From positions 1 through 64,000 of the forward strand of contig JAEVYU010000036.1 of assembly GCA_023392595.1 (NCBI GenBank): a stretch of 64,000 nt of DNA, in the 5' to 3' direction. Shown piece after piece: positions 1 to 7,964 of this stretch. Position numbers and translations under genes: made by a program. The stretch comes from Bacillota bacterium (GTDB taxonomy: Bacteria; Bacillota; UBA4882; UBA8346). The stretch's first letter is position 1. Every line of letters begins with the position of its first letter. The notes under the pieces were generated by a model that was given only the letters and a program-made list of their open reading frames with translations, ran no database searches and was not told the DNA's origin.

Positions 1-386
1 GCCCTTTTTCGGGTGAATACCCCTAGAAACAGTAAAGTATGGTGAATATTAGCCTTTAAATGCTTCAAAATCAAAAAATTTAATCAAGAAAAATGCTGGA
101 AGGTTAATTAATCAGTGGTTCCCTAGTATAACGTTCTCTAAATAACTACTCAATGATTGTGAACGTTTTACTTATGTAGAGCGTATCTTCCCGATTTCTG
201 ATTGCCATTTATTTACGATACGCTCTACTCGTTCTATTGAAATTTATTGCAAAATAAAATAGGGTAAAAAAACACATCGGCTTTAACCGGTTTATCAAGC
301 ATTCAATGTTGTTGTGTTGTTTTTTTATTCTTTCCGTGAAATAAGGGACAGGAGTCCATCATGATTAAAGTCGAGGTGTCATTATA
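1..386. other. Intergenic/leader region, no gene seen
   Basis: No convincing reading frame is visible. The stretch is AT-rich and contains a perfect 12-bp inverted repeat (176-187 with 217-228) and a shorter nested pair, ACGTTC near 131 with GAACGT near 161. These could form a structured leader or the terminator of a gene lying before the window. The gene that follows at 387 has a modest GAGGTG ribosome-binding site. Confidence 0.5.
176..228. repeat. Perfect 12-bp inverted repeat
   Basis: GTAGAGCGTATC at 176-187 is exactly complementary to GATACGCTCTAC at 217-228, with 29 nt between. No T-run follows on the plus strand, so it is not a textbook terminator; it may be a protein-binding site or an RNA leader structure. 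Confidence 0.6.
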
Positions 387-1691
387 ATGGCTATTATTGA
401 GGTTGTGAAGTATAACGGTGCTCCCGATGTATTTGCCTGGAAATATCCCAGTGAAGAATTGGGTACTTGGACTCAATTGATTGTCAATGAATCTCAGGAA
501 GCAATTTTATTCAAGGGCGGTAAAGCGTTAGATGTTTTTTCAAGCGGGCGGCATACATTAGAAACCGCGAATATTCCGCTGTTAAATAACCTTGTCAACC
601 TCCCTTTCGGAGGGCGTTCGCCATTTACTGCCGAAGTCTGGTATGTCAACAAAGTATTTTCAATGGATATCAAGTGGGGCACTGCAAGCCCCATCCAGAT
701 CCAAGATCCAAAATATAAAGTATTCGTTCCTTTGCGTTCTTTTGGTCAGTTTGGAATTCAAATTGAGGACTCCAAGAAATTTCTAATCAAATTGGTCGGT
801 ACTTTGCCGGTTTTTGACAAAGAAAAGGTACTCAATTATTTTCGGGGTTTGTATTTGACGAAGGTGAAAGATGCAATATCCTCATACTTGATCCACAAAC
901 AAATCAGCGCCTTGGAAATTAACGCTTATCTTGAAGAACTTTCCGACCATTTGAAAGAAAAAATTCTTCCCGAACTGGCGGAATACGGGATTAAATTAAT
1001 TAATTTTTACGTGAACGATATCAATGTCCCGGAAGATGATCCAACGGTTATCAAACTGAAGGAAGCATTGGCAAAGCGGGCGGAAATGGATATTGTCGGC
1101 TATAATTATGTCCAGGAGCGCTCTTTCAACACCTTGGAAGGGGCAGTTACCAATCCCGGAGCAACTTCAGCCGGGCTGATGGGAGCCGGAATCGGTTTAG
1201 GCATGGGTGTAGGAATAGGCGGCGGTTTGGGAAATCAAATGGGCGCGATTGCTCAAAATATTAATGTTTCCGGGCAACAAAAAAGTTGTCCCCAATGTCA
1301 TGCAGTCCTGGAAAAAGCCAAACGTTTCTGCAGTGAATGTGGTTGCGATACTGCTAGTTTAGAAAAACCTTCCGATTCCCCAACCCAAACCATTACCTGC
1401 AGTAATTGTGGCGCCAGCTACTCCAGGGAAACAAAATTTTGTCCGGAATGCGGCGATGTATATACGCCTTGCCCTAAATGCAAGGCTGATATTAAAAAGG
1501 GAGACAATGTTTGCGCAATATGCGGATATAAGCTGCCGGGCCCTTGTCCCGGATGTGGCGCAGCCATTAAAGATGAGACCGCAAAATTCTGTCCCGAATG
1601 TGGAGCGACCCTCATTAAGAAATGTCCGAATTGTAACACGGAAATCAAGGATAATTCCAAGTTTTGTCCGGAGTGTGGCGGAAAGTTATAA
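387..1691 (+). CDS. SPFH-domain protein with five C-terminal zinc ribbons (YdjI-like)
   Basis: A 434-residue protein. Residues about 1-250 resemble the cytoplasmic SPFH/virion-core-protein family (B. subtilis YdjI type), thought to scaffold membrane-associated assemblies. A glycine-rich, possibly flexible segment follows at about 255-290. From about 300 to the end there are five successive CxxC...CxxC zinc ribbons, for example CPQC/CSEC, CSNC/CPEC, CPKC/CAIC, CPGC/CPEC and CPNC/CPEC. There is no signal peptide. The next gene also ends in a zinc ribbon and carries membrane segments, and a terminator follows it, so the two look like one transcription unit. In B. subtilis YdjI-type proteins are linked to phage-shock or envelope-stress functions; that role here is inference. 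Confidence 0.8.
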   Translation: MAIIEVVKYNGAPDVFAWKYPSEELGTWTQLIVNESQEAILFKGGKALDVFSSGRHTLETANIPLLNNLVNLPFGGRSPFTAEVWYVNKVFSMDIKWGTASPIQIQDPKYKVFVPLRSFGQFGIQIEDSKKFLIKLVGTLPVFDKEKVLNYFRGLYLTKVKDAISSYLIHKQISALEINAYLEELSDHLKEKILPELAEYGIKLINFYVNDINVPEDDPTVIKLKEALAKRAEMDIVGYNYVQERSFNTLEGAVTNPGATSAGLMGAGIGLGMGVGIGGGLGNQMGAIAQNINVSGQQKSCPQCHAVLEKAKRFCSECGCDTASLEKPSDSPTQTITCSNCGASYSRETKFCPECGDVYTPCPKCKADIKKGDNVCAICGYKLPGPCPGCGAAIKDETAKFCPECGATLIKKCPNCNTEIKDNSKFCPECGGKL

Positions 1692-1766
1692 ATACGTAAC
1701 GGTTGGAAAATGATACTTTGGGTCCGCTTGTTTTAAAAAATGGCAATTCAAGAGGAGATTGGTGAT

Positions 1767-2342
1767 ATGAACGATAGCAAACAGGTAATATTTAAATCTG
1801 TTGTCATGAGCAGAGTTAAGAGTGGGATTTTAGGCATTATCGGCTGGTTTATGGCCGTTTTATTCGGGATAACTTTTATCGTAGGAGTTTTTACGAAATG
1901 GGATAAAAATACTCCCGCCGGTTTGACTTTTTGCGTGATTTGTCTGGGAATTGGGATTCTTTTTATTATCATGGGGCGTAAAGTTAAAGCCAAAGTGCAA
2001 AAGATCAATAAATATGCTCAGATCATTGAAATTCAAAATGAAACCAGTGTGGAACGGATAGCCGGTAATCTTAATATGTCTGTTGATTCTGTAATCACTG
2101 ATTTACAAGGTTTTATCGCCCAGGGAATCATGAACGGCGTTTATATCGATATGAATACCCATCAAATTACATACCGCAATGCCGGCAATGGAAATACCCC
2201 TCAAAATATACCCAATATGCCGAGTCATTCATCGGATTTGAAAAAAGAGGCGGTAGCCTGCAACAGTTGCGGCGCTATCAATCAGATCGTTAAAGGTTCG
2301 AATAGTAAATGTGAGTATTGCGGCACTATCATTCCATTGTAA
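1767..2342 (+). CDS. Membrane protein with winged-helix-like segment and C-terminal zinc ribbon
   Basis: A 191-residue protein. I prefer the ATG at 1767 because a GAGGAG ribosome-binding site sits about 9 nt upstream; an in-frame extension to 1740 lacks one. Two hydrophobic segments lie at about residues 17-41 and 50-67. A helical segment (about 75-140) reads like a PCI or winged-helix unit, since it alternates short helices and ends in a YIDMNTHQITYR wing-like strand. The last 30 residues hold CNSCG...CEYCG. It lies 75 nt after the SPFH/zinc-ribbon gene and shares the zinc-ribbon theme, so it is probably the membrane partner of that protein. The exact family is not recognised. Confidence 0.75.
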   Translation: MNDSKQVIFKSVVMSRVKSGILGIIGWFMAVLFGITFIVGVFTKWDKNTPAGLTFCVICLGIGILFIIMGRKVKAKVQKINKYAQIIEIQNETSVERIAGNLNMSVDSVITDLQGFIAQGIMNGVYIDMNTHQITYRNAGNGNTPQNIPNMPSHSSDLKKEAVACNSCGAINQIVKGSNSKCEYCGTIIPL

Positions 2343-2654
2343 ACTGGAAATGAAGCGATTTTTAGCGGATATGTATCAATAGTACGAGAATAGTTGATTT
2401 AAATATGCCATTCGATAATGAACGGCATATTTTATTTTTTCTTAAGACTTTAGGTCGGAGACGGTTTTTTTGTATCCTTAGATACCGATTTCATTGACTT
2501 TTTATCGTACAATTTATCTTGTTAAAGTAAATATCCCGAACCGGCTACAACCAGCCGTTTGGGAAGTGAAGTGAGTGATTTTGATTTTAAGTTAAATGAG
2601 TTTTATCCGTCGAATGGAATACTGTAAACAATAATTGAAAGGGGAAAATATACC
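2343..2654. other. Intergenic spacer with terminator and small hairpin
   Basis: After the terminator at 2402-2442 the spacer contains a small hairpin (CGGCT...AGCCG, about 2542-2557) and no reading frame of note. The ferredoxin-like gene at 2655 has a GAAAGGGG ribosome-binding site. Confidence 0.5.
2402..2442 (+). terminator. Rho-independent terminator
   Basis: AATATGCC (2402-2409) pairs with GGCATATT (2424-2431), the stem continuing through TTC/GAA with one mismatch. A T-rich run (TTATTTTTT) follows directly. It closes the SPFH/membrane-protein unit. Confidence 0.8.
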
Positions 2655-3374
2655 ATGAAAAGAAATATCTTAAAGATCGATCAGGAAAAATGCAATGGTT
2701 GCGGACTCTGTATCACTGCCTGCCATGAAGGGGCATTGCAATTAATAGGCGGCAAGGCTACTTTAGTTTTGGAGAGCTATTGCGACGGTCTCGGCAACTG
2801 TTTACCCCAGTGCCCCACCGGAGCGATTTCAATTGAGGAACGGGAAGCGGAGGCTTTTGACGCCGAGGCGGTTAAAAATAACATGGAACGGCTTGAAAAG
2901 CCGATTCACCCCTCTTCTCCGGCATGCGGCTGCCCTGGTTCACAGGCGAAAACGATAGTCAAAAACCAAGCCGCCGTCAAGAAAGATTTCCCGGCTGAAG
3001 AGAGTCCATCGGAATTGAACCAGTGGCCGTGTCAAATCCAGCTGGTGCCGGTGAATGCTCCTTATTTCGATAACGCCAATTTGCTGGTGGCTGCCGATTG
3101 TACGGCTTTTGCCTGTGCCAATATTCATCAAAAGTTTATGCGGAATAAAATCACCCTCATTGGTTGTCCCAAGCTCGACGACGTCGATTATGCCGATAAA
3201 TTGACTTCAATTTTGGAGCAACATGAAATCAAGAGCATCACGGTTTTGCGGATGGAAGTTCCTTGTTGCGGTGGAATCGCCCATGCCGTGAAACAAGCGC
3301 TGATGAACAGCGGGAAAATGATTCCCTGGCAGGTGGTAACCATAGCCACGGATGGAACCGTAATCGAAGATTGA
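2655..3374 (+). CDS. 4Fe-4S dicluster ferredoxin-domain protein
   Basis: A 239-residue cytoplasmic iron-sulfur protein. The N-terminus (residues about 6-65) is a bacterial ferredoxin fold with two cysteine clusters, CNGCGLCITAC followed by a more degenerate CDGLGNCLPQCP. A CGCPG motif follows at about 93, then a larger domain (about 110-239) containing further cysteines: DCTAFACANI, LIGCPKL and EVPCCGG. This architecture is common in anaerobes, often near hybrid-cluster or electron-transfer genes, and probably moves electrons or senses redox state; the partner is unknown. It is monocistronic here. A 10-bp inverted repeat follows at 3382-3434. Confidence 0.8.
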   Translation: MKRNILKIDQEKCNGCGLCITACHEGALQLIGGKATLVLESYCDGLGNCLPQCPTGAISIEEREAEAFDAEAVKNNMERLEKPIHPSSPACGCPGSQAKTIVKNQAAVKKDFPAEESPSELNQWPCQIQLVPVNAPYFDNANLLVAADCTAFACANIHQKFMRNKITLIGCPKLDDVDYADKLTSILEQHEIKSITVLRMEVPCCGGIAHAVKQALMNSGKMIPWQVVTIATDGTVIED

Positions 3375-3381
3375 TGATGCC

Positions 3382-3434
3382 GCCGGCGCCTTCACGCACT
3401 CACTCTCAGTGCCGATTCAAACGTAGGCGCCGGC
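3382..3434. repeat. 10-bp GC-rich inverted repeat with inner hairpin
   Basis: GCCGGCGCCT (3382-3391) and AGGCGCCGGC (3425-3434) are perfect complements. Within the loop GCACT and AGTGC pair again (about 3396-3412). It may terminate the ferredoxin gene, although no strong T-run follows. Confidence 0.6.
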
Positions 3435-3620
3435 TGCCCTCCGTCAAAGCGGGATAGTTTAAAGCTTTGGTTTGTTTTTGTTTTTTCGCGGTGGCTATCA
3501 TCATTCAAACCGGTGAACTTTTGATTTTTTTATCATGGTACCCTAATCGCTGCTTTCTTTGAAAAAACAACCGGGGTTGACCGGAATGGGACGCCGGGAT
3601 GTTGATGGAGGGGAAAAACG

Positions 3621-3700
3621 GACGGGGCGATGAGTGGGCAGGGCAGGGCGATGAGTGCGCAGGACGGGGCGATGAGTGCGCAGGACGGAGCAATGAGTGC
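3621..3700. repeat. 21-nt tandem repeat, about 3.8 copies
   Basis: Units start at 3621, 3642, 3663 and 3684 with core GGGGCGATGAGTGCGCAG. The units differ by a few substitutions and the last is truncated. Being a multiple of three, the repeat gives open frames without stops, which explains the spurious minus-strand frame. Confidence 0.8.
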
Positions 3701-3796
3701 GACTCAATGTAGTTAAGCTGAGTTGTAAAAAGTGAGAAAATGATGTTTGCGTCGTTTACCATAAGGTGTGTAAACTCCAAAAAAAGCACACAGCCT

Positions 3797-3836
3797 GGAG
3801 TATCTTGATACTCCTAAGAAATACGCTGGCGTATTT
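3797..3836. repeat. Two adjacent perfect hairpins with 2-nt loops
   Basis: GGAGTATC-TT-GATACTCC spans 3797-3814 and AAATACGC-TG-GCGTATTT spans 3819-3836. Both have 8-bp perfect arms and two-base loops, the same architecture as the larger array at 6805-7144. Confidence 0.85.
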
Positions 3837-4231
3837 TAGGTTTTTCCGGGGTTTAGAATGATTTTAATGATGAGTCATTATTATTTTAACAGCGATTTCC
3901 TGAGCGAGGGAGACGATCGGCGGGAGAAAATCAGAAACCGCTGGAACTGCCGAAATGGTTTCGTAAGTGAAAGAAATTAAAAGAAACATGTATATATTTT
4001 AGGCAAACCCCATTTGCCCCACTGCCCCATAACCCCGGATGCCGTCTTGGTTTCAAGAGTTGGCTTGCCGGGGGAAGGTCTTTATTTATGGTTGAACTTC
4101 GTGATCATTTTTTTTATAACACCTCGCCCAAGGGTGGCCCCACGGCTTAGATCATGACGGGGATTGGGTTTAGGGGTGATGTGGGGCAGAGGGGTGTTGT
4201 AGAAAAATGCCAATGGGTTTTTGCCGTTTCG

Positions 4232-5077
4232 CTAAATGGAATATGATTTGACAGTATCCACAAATTGATTTAAGCATGGGTTTTCGCTGTTTTTAGGAAT
4301 TAAAAGCTGAATGCTGGCTTCACCGATATCGTCCGGCCGAATGATCTGAAAACTATGGGTGTCTGCGTCCGCTAAAACACTGATTGGCAATACCGCGATA
4401 CCGATGCCCAATGATACAGCTTTGATGATGCTTTCCACCGTATCAAACTGAATGATATTCGGCTTTCGGGAAATCCTTTTCATAATCCAGTTTTCCAGGA
4501 GATAGCGGGAGGGGCATCCGGGAGTATTGGAAGCAACCACGGACTGATAGATGATTTCTTCCGGTTTTAAACCCTTTGGGGCAATCAACGCCATGGATTC
4601 ACGATACAAAAAAGCCGATGAGAGCTTGGGGTGATTGAATTCCGTATAGACGAAGGCGCAGTCCAAATCGCCATCAGCCACCGCCCCGATGAGTTCGGGA
4701 GGTTGTAGATGGGTGGAAACCGAAAAACTGGTATTGGGGCAATTGCGCTGATATGCCGAAAGCCATACCGGAAGTCGGTGGGCGGCGATGGTTTGGGATG
4801 CTCCGATTCGGATTGCGGGTTCGCTTTTCTGAAACTTACTTTTGGCATTGTCAAGCAGCGTGATGATTTGGTCCGCGTAAACCAGTAATTGCTGGCCGTC
4901 ATCGGTGAGATGAACTCCCTTGCTATGCCGGATGAATAAAACGGTTTCCAGTTCGGCTTCCAGGTTATGAATATGGGCGGTGATATTGGATTGAACATAG
5001 CCCATTTTTTCGGCTGCTTTGGAAATGGACTTTTGCAAAGCCACTTCTCTAAAAATGCGCAACTCTAAACTTTCCAA
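4232..5077 (-). CDS. LysR-family transcriptional regulator
   Basis: A 281-residue LysR-type regulator. An N-terminal winged helix-turn-helix (residues about 1-60, with SISKAAEKMGYVQSNITAHI) is followed by a type 2 periplasmic-binding-like effector domain (about 85-280). It is transcribed divergently from the GAPDH gene at 5458, with 380 nt between them, the usual position for a LysR protein that controls its neighbour and itself. The effector is unknown. The start ATG at 5077 fits the family's N-terminus (MESLELRIFREVA). Confidence 0.88.
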   Translation of the reverse strand: MESLELRIFREVALQKSISKAAEKMGYVQSNITAHIHNLEAELETVLFIRHSKGVHLTDDGQQLLVYADQIITLLDNAKSKFQKSEPAIRIGASQTIAAHRLPVWLSAYQRNCPNTSFSVSTHLQPPELIGAVADGDLDCAFVYTEFNHPKLSSAFLYRESMALIAPKGLKPEEIIYQSVVASNTPGCPSRYLLENWIMKRISRKPNIIQFDTVESIIKAVSLGIGIAVLPISVLADADTHSFQIIRPDDIGEASIQLLIPKNSENPCLNQFVDTVKSYSI

Positions 5078-5457
5078 CTAAAAACCTCCCATCATTTTAA
5101 ATGATACCAGCCATCACTATCAACTATTATACACGAGCGGAGGGGGAATGTATAATTTAATTACCGATTCACCAGATTAAGCGATAGGTGAATTGTCATC
5201 TCGATGAAATATATTATTTTAAATGCTTGATTAAGCATAGTTTAGCGATGAATATCGGCCTAACCAAAAGGACTTAAGATGAACAAGATTTTATGGATTT
5301 ACCGGATTTTATTTTGAGGTCTCTATGGATCCATCTAATTTCCCGTGGTTTACTTTACCTTGTTTAATCCTGTGAATCCCGTTAATCCTGTCTCCGTTAA
5401 CCTTTTTTTGAGCCAACTTTTTGCACAAATAACATATCTAGTAAAGGGGAAATTAAA
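5078..5457. other. Divergent intergenic region between LysR gene and GAPDH gene
   Basis: The region should hold both promoters and LysR binding sites. Visible inverted repeats are ATTCACC...GGTGAAT (about 5167-5195) and ATGCTT-GATT-AAGCAT near 5223. Near the GAPDH gene there is a short degenerate repeat of TTAATCCTGT (5364-5392). The GAPDH start is preceded by AAAGGGGA. Confidence 0.5.
5364..5392. repeat. Short direct repeats of TTAATCCTGT
   Basis: Three near-copies in a row (TTAATCCTGT, GAATCCCGT, TTAATCCTGT). Similar short tracts occur in spacers of many bacteria; the function is unknown. Confidence 0.5.
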
Positions 5458-6459
5458 ATGTCTGTAAAAGTAGCCATCAATGGTTTTGGCCGTATTGGAC
5501 GTTTGGCGTTCCGGCAAATGTTCGGCTTGGAAGGGTTTGAAATCGTAGCCATTAACGACCTGACCAGTGCTAAGATGTTGCGGTACCTGCTGAAATATGA
5601 CTCTTCCCAGGGACCGTATGAGAAAACGGTTGAGTATGGCGACGATACCCTGACGGTTGACTGCAAGCCAATCCAAATCTATGCCGAAAAAGATCCCAAG
5701 AATTTACCCTGGGGGAAACTTGGCATTGACGTGGTGCTGGAATGTACCGGTTTTTTTGCATCCAAAGCCAAATCCATGGCCCATATCGAGTCCGGAGCGA
5801 AACGGGTTGTGATCTCGGCGCCGGCGGGCGATGATTTGCCGACCATTGTTTTCGGGGTGAACGAAGCTACCCTTCAAAGCGCCGACACGGTGATTTCGGC
5901 GGCCTCCTGCACCACAAACTGTCTGGCTTTAATGGCCAACACCCTGAACAAGCTGGCCCCGATCAAAAAAGGGTATATGACAACGATTCATGCGTATACC
6001 AATGACCAGAACACGCAGGATGCGCCCCATGCCAAGGGCGATTTACGAAGAGCAAGGGCCGCCGCGCTGAATATCGTGCCAACATCGAGTGGAGCGGCCA
6101 AAGCGATTGGCCTGGTGATACCCAGCCTATCCGGCAAGCTCGACGGCGTATCGCAGCGGGTTCCGGTCAGTGCGGGATCCCTTACGGACCTGGTCGCGGT
6201 GGTTGAAGGGAAAGTAACCAAGGAAGATATTGACGCGGCCATGAAGAAGGATGCGACGGAGTCATTGGGCTATACCGATGAGCAAATCGTTTCCTCGGAT
6301 ATTATTGGAATGGGTTATGGCTCTTTGTATGATGCGACCCAAACCAAGGTGATGGCCATGGGTGAAGAGACCCTGGTGAAAGTAGACGCCTGGTACGACA
6401 ATGAAAATTCATACGTAAGCCAGATGGTCCGGACCATTAAGTATTTAGCGAGTCTTTGA
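5458..6459 (+). CDS. gap: Glyceraldehyde-3-phosphate dehydrogenase (first of two)
   Basis: A 333-residue type I GAPDH that oxidises and phosphorylates glyceraldehyde-3-phosphate to 1,3-bisphosphoglycerate with NAD. The N-terminal Rossmann motif is NGFGRIGR. An Asp after the second strand (AIND) suggests NAD rather than NADP preference. The catalytic Cys151 lies in SAASCTTNC, and HAYTNDQ and TSSGAAKA are family motifs. It is shorter than, and clearly divergent from, the GAPDH in the glycolytic operon at 28064, lacking that enzyme's extra segment near residue 80. It stands alone opposite a LysR gene, so it may serve a different flux, for example gluconeogenesis or a growth condition sensed by the LysR protein. 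Confidence 0.93.
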   Translation: MSVKVAINGFGRIGRLAFRQMFGLEGFEIVAINDLTSAKMLRYLLKYDSSQGPYEKTVEYGDDTLTVDCKPIQIYAEKDPKNLPWGKLGIDVVLECTGFFASKAKSMAHIESGAKRVVISAPAGDDLPTIVFGVNEATLQSADTVISAASCTTNCLALMANTLNKLAPIKKGYMTTIHAYTNDQNTQDAPHAKGDLRRARAAALNIVPTSSGAAKAIGLVIPSLSGKLDGVSQRVPVSAGSLTDLVAVVEGKVTKEDIDAAMKKDATESLGYTDEQIVSSDIIGMGYGSLYDATQTKVMAMGEETLVKVDAWYDNENSYVSQMVRTIKYLASL

Positions 6460-6502
6460 TTGAAAAGAGGGAATTGCCGATTCCGGCCTTTTTACGTCAA
6501 AG

Positions 6503-6540
6503 AAACACCTTTCAGGGATTTCCTCCTGCAAAGGTGTTTT
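6503..6540 (+). terminator. Terminator-like hairpin after GAPDH gene
   Basis: AAACACCTTT (6503-6512) pairs perfectly with AAAGGTGTTT (6530-6539), with a short T-run at the end. Confidence 0.6.
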
Positions 6541-6675
6541 GCTGCGTCCTTTCCGGCCGCCGTTTTATTGGATAAGCCCGTATAAAAAATTGATGAGGGC
6601 GATGAGGGGGAGGAGGGGCCTGAAAATGAAAAGCAGGTTTTTGGTAAGGCATGGGGCGGTTTTAAAGAATAAATG

Positions 6676-6705
6676 GCCTGTTATCTTAAGGATAGCAGGC
6701 TTTTT
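6676..6705 (+). terminator. Rho-independent terminator
   Basis: GCCTGTTATC (6676-6685) pairs with GATAGCAGGC (6691-6700) apart from one G-T wobble, and TTTTT follows at 6701-6705. It is about 220 nt beyond the GAPDH stop and may be a second barrier to read-through. Confidence 0.75.
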
Positions 6706-6804
6706 CATGAATGCTGATTTTTTTCTGTCTACGGATTTCACTGGCTAAGACGGTTTTTAGGGTTTGTGACGATCAGCAAGATGAAAGTATGTTATGAATG
6801 CCGA

Positions 6805-7144
6805 CAGGGGACGGCGCGAACAAGTTCGCGAACCGACTCCCCTGCAACCCCTAAGGCCAAAGGATGTGACGGCTACACCCGCACGAATGCCTGCATTCGT
6901 GAAGGAATCCCGCCGCACGGGGAGATCCCCGTGACCCCCTTTTCTCCAGCCATCCGTGGCTGGAGTTATGAAAAGCGTTTTTAGTATAACCTCCGATCTC
7001 CATGCAGGGACGCGAACATCGTGTTCGCGGACATTAATGTCCGAGCCCTACCAGGTTTTTGTTTTATTGCCGACGGCGCGGCTTGAAACAAGCCGAGTAA
7101 TTCATCCATGAATTAAAGCCGCGTGGTCATCCTCGTGCTGACCA
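6805..7144. repeat. Array of nested near-palindromes with tiny loops
   Basis: At least eight hairpins follow one another. They include CGCGAAC/GTTCGCG (6815-6830) inside an outer CAGGGGA/TCCCCTG stem (6805-6844), CACGAATGC/GCATTCGTG (6882-6901), CACGGGGA/TCCCCGTG (6916-6933), CTCCAGCCA/TGGCTGGAG (6944-6965) and CGCGAACA/TGTTCGCG (7011-7029). Then come GGACAT/ATGTCC (7029-7042), GGCTTG/CAAGCC and AATTCAT/ATGAATT inside an outer CGCGGCTT/AAGCCGCG stem (7077-7123), and TGGTCA/TGACCA (7124-7144). Arms are perfect and 6-9 bp, and loops are mostly 2-4 nt. The arm sequences mostly differ from one another, so this is a repeated architecture and not a repeated sequence. Confidence 0.85.
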
Positions 7145-7429
7145 TGTCGGAGTGAAAAATAGGGCTGATGTTTGAGGGCTGATTTGTAGGTAAATAAAAT
7201 CATTACATTCATCATTTGATTTCTTTGAAACCTACCTGTTTTTTCTCAACTCATTCAAGCGGATGGCTAGAAGTTAGGATTTACATTAAAAAGATTCAAA
7301 GTATGAGAAAGTTGAGATTTATCAATAGAAGCAATAATGTTTGAACAGGCACCCGCTGCTAGGGAGGGCAGCGGCACGGATTATTTTTAGGATGAAAATC
7401 AGCCGTTGGCACTCAGAACCACCCAAGAA

Positions 7430-7567
7430 GACGCAAACACGAGGTTTGCGTCAGTTCAATCAAAAACTCCGACTCCGGCAACTGGATGGCCGGAGAAATG
7501 AGGGAGGTTTGGAAGCCGTAGGTTCCAACGACTCTTTGGTTACTTTCTGGTCGCGCAGAAAGTGACC
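7430..7567. repeat. Further inverted repeats
   Basis: GACGCAAAC/GTTTGCGTC (7430-7452), CTCCGGC/GCCGGAG (7473-7495), TTGGAA/TTCCAA (7509-7528) and GGTTACTTTCT/AGAAAGTGACC with one wobble (7538-7567). The last resembles GTNACTTTCTG...CAGAAAGTNAC elements that I recall from intergenic regions of other bacteria. Confidence 0.75.
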
Positions 7568-7748
7568 CAGCCGGTGGAATCCGTGGACCATATGTTCAAG
7601 CCTTCAATGGTGTTATGTTTTTAATTAACACTATCAATGAACCATATCAGGAGTCAGTGATACAAGCTTATCCCGGCGGTAATTGGGTTACTGTCTTGGA
7701 ATAAAACTGAAAAGGTACTTTCAAGGAAAAGTCAGAGGAGAAAGCAAG

Positions 7749-7964
7749 TCATTGTTCTTTTTCTTTAATAAGACTCAAAATATCTCCTGGTTCACAATCA
7801 AGCGCCACGCAAATTTTTTCCAAAACATCGAAGGTAACCCCTTTTGCCTTTTCATGATACAATGCCATCACAGTATTAACGGAAACTCCAGCCATTTCTG
7901 CTAATTCAGTTATTTTAATACGCCGTTCTCCAAGAATTCTACTTAAGTTAGACTTTATTGGCAT
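7749..7964 (-). CDS. Small Xre/Cro-CI-type helix-turn-helix regulator
   Basis: A 71-residue protein that is almost entirely one Cro/CI-type HTH domain: TELAEMAGVSVNTVMALYHEK is the helix-turn-helix, and DVLEKICVALDCEPGDILSL is the typical closing helix pair. It belongs to the short stand-alone YozG-like regulators found in accessory regions. It is divergent from the small gene at 8314. The 349-nt AT-rich spacer holds short inverted repeats that could be its operators. Target genes are unknown. Confidence 0.85.
   Translation of the reverse strand: MPIKSNLSRILGERRIKITELAEMAGVSVNTVMALYHEKAKGVTFDVLEKICVALDCEPGDILSLIKEKEQ

Larger units (their letters stand above)
3375..4231. other. Repeat-rich intergenic region without a convincing gene
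   Basis: An 857-nt stretch between the ferredoxin-like gene and the convergent LysR gene. It contains a 10-bp perfect inverted repeat (3382-3391/3425-3434), a 21-nt tandem repeat (3621-3700) and a pair of adjacent near-palindromes (3797-3814, 3819-3836). A minus-strand open frame across 3505-3789 is produced by the tandem repeat (SSPRPAH heptapeptides) and has no ribosome-binding site, so I do not call it a gene. Confidence 0.6.
6460..7748. other. 1.3-kb intergenic region dominated by hairpins
   Basis: No gene is convincing here. The first 250 nt hold two terminator-like hairpins after the GAPDH gene. From 6805 to 7144 there is a dense array of near-palindromes, and from 7430 to 7567 further inverted repeats. 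Short open frames at 6766-6984 and 7341-7565 are simply read-throughs of these repeats: composition follows the palindromes, no ribosome-binding site precedes them, and no domain is seen. Confidence 0.6.

Noticed and set aside
1418..1660. Minus-strand frame opposite the zinc-ribbon region
   Set aside because: Periodic HSGQ pattern is the antisense shadow of repeated CPECG codons in the SPFH gene.
3505..3789. 94-codon minus-strand frame with SSPRPAH repeats
   Set aside because: Open only because of the 21-nt tandem repeat; no ribosome-binding site and no homology recognised.
6766..6984. 72-codon open frame over the palindrome array
   Set aside because: Its codons simply follow the inverted repeats, it has no ribosome-binding site, and no domain is recognisable.
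7341..7565. 74-codon open frame next to the array
   Set aside because: Also spans inverted repeats and ends in the GTTACTTTCT/AGAAAGTGAC element; no start signal and Arg/Gly-rich random composition.
3375..7748. Possible CRISPR array in the repeat-rich spacers
   Set aside because: The repeated units are different hairpins with no constant repeat and no regular unique spacers, and no cas genes are nearby.
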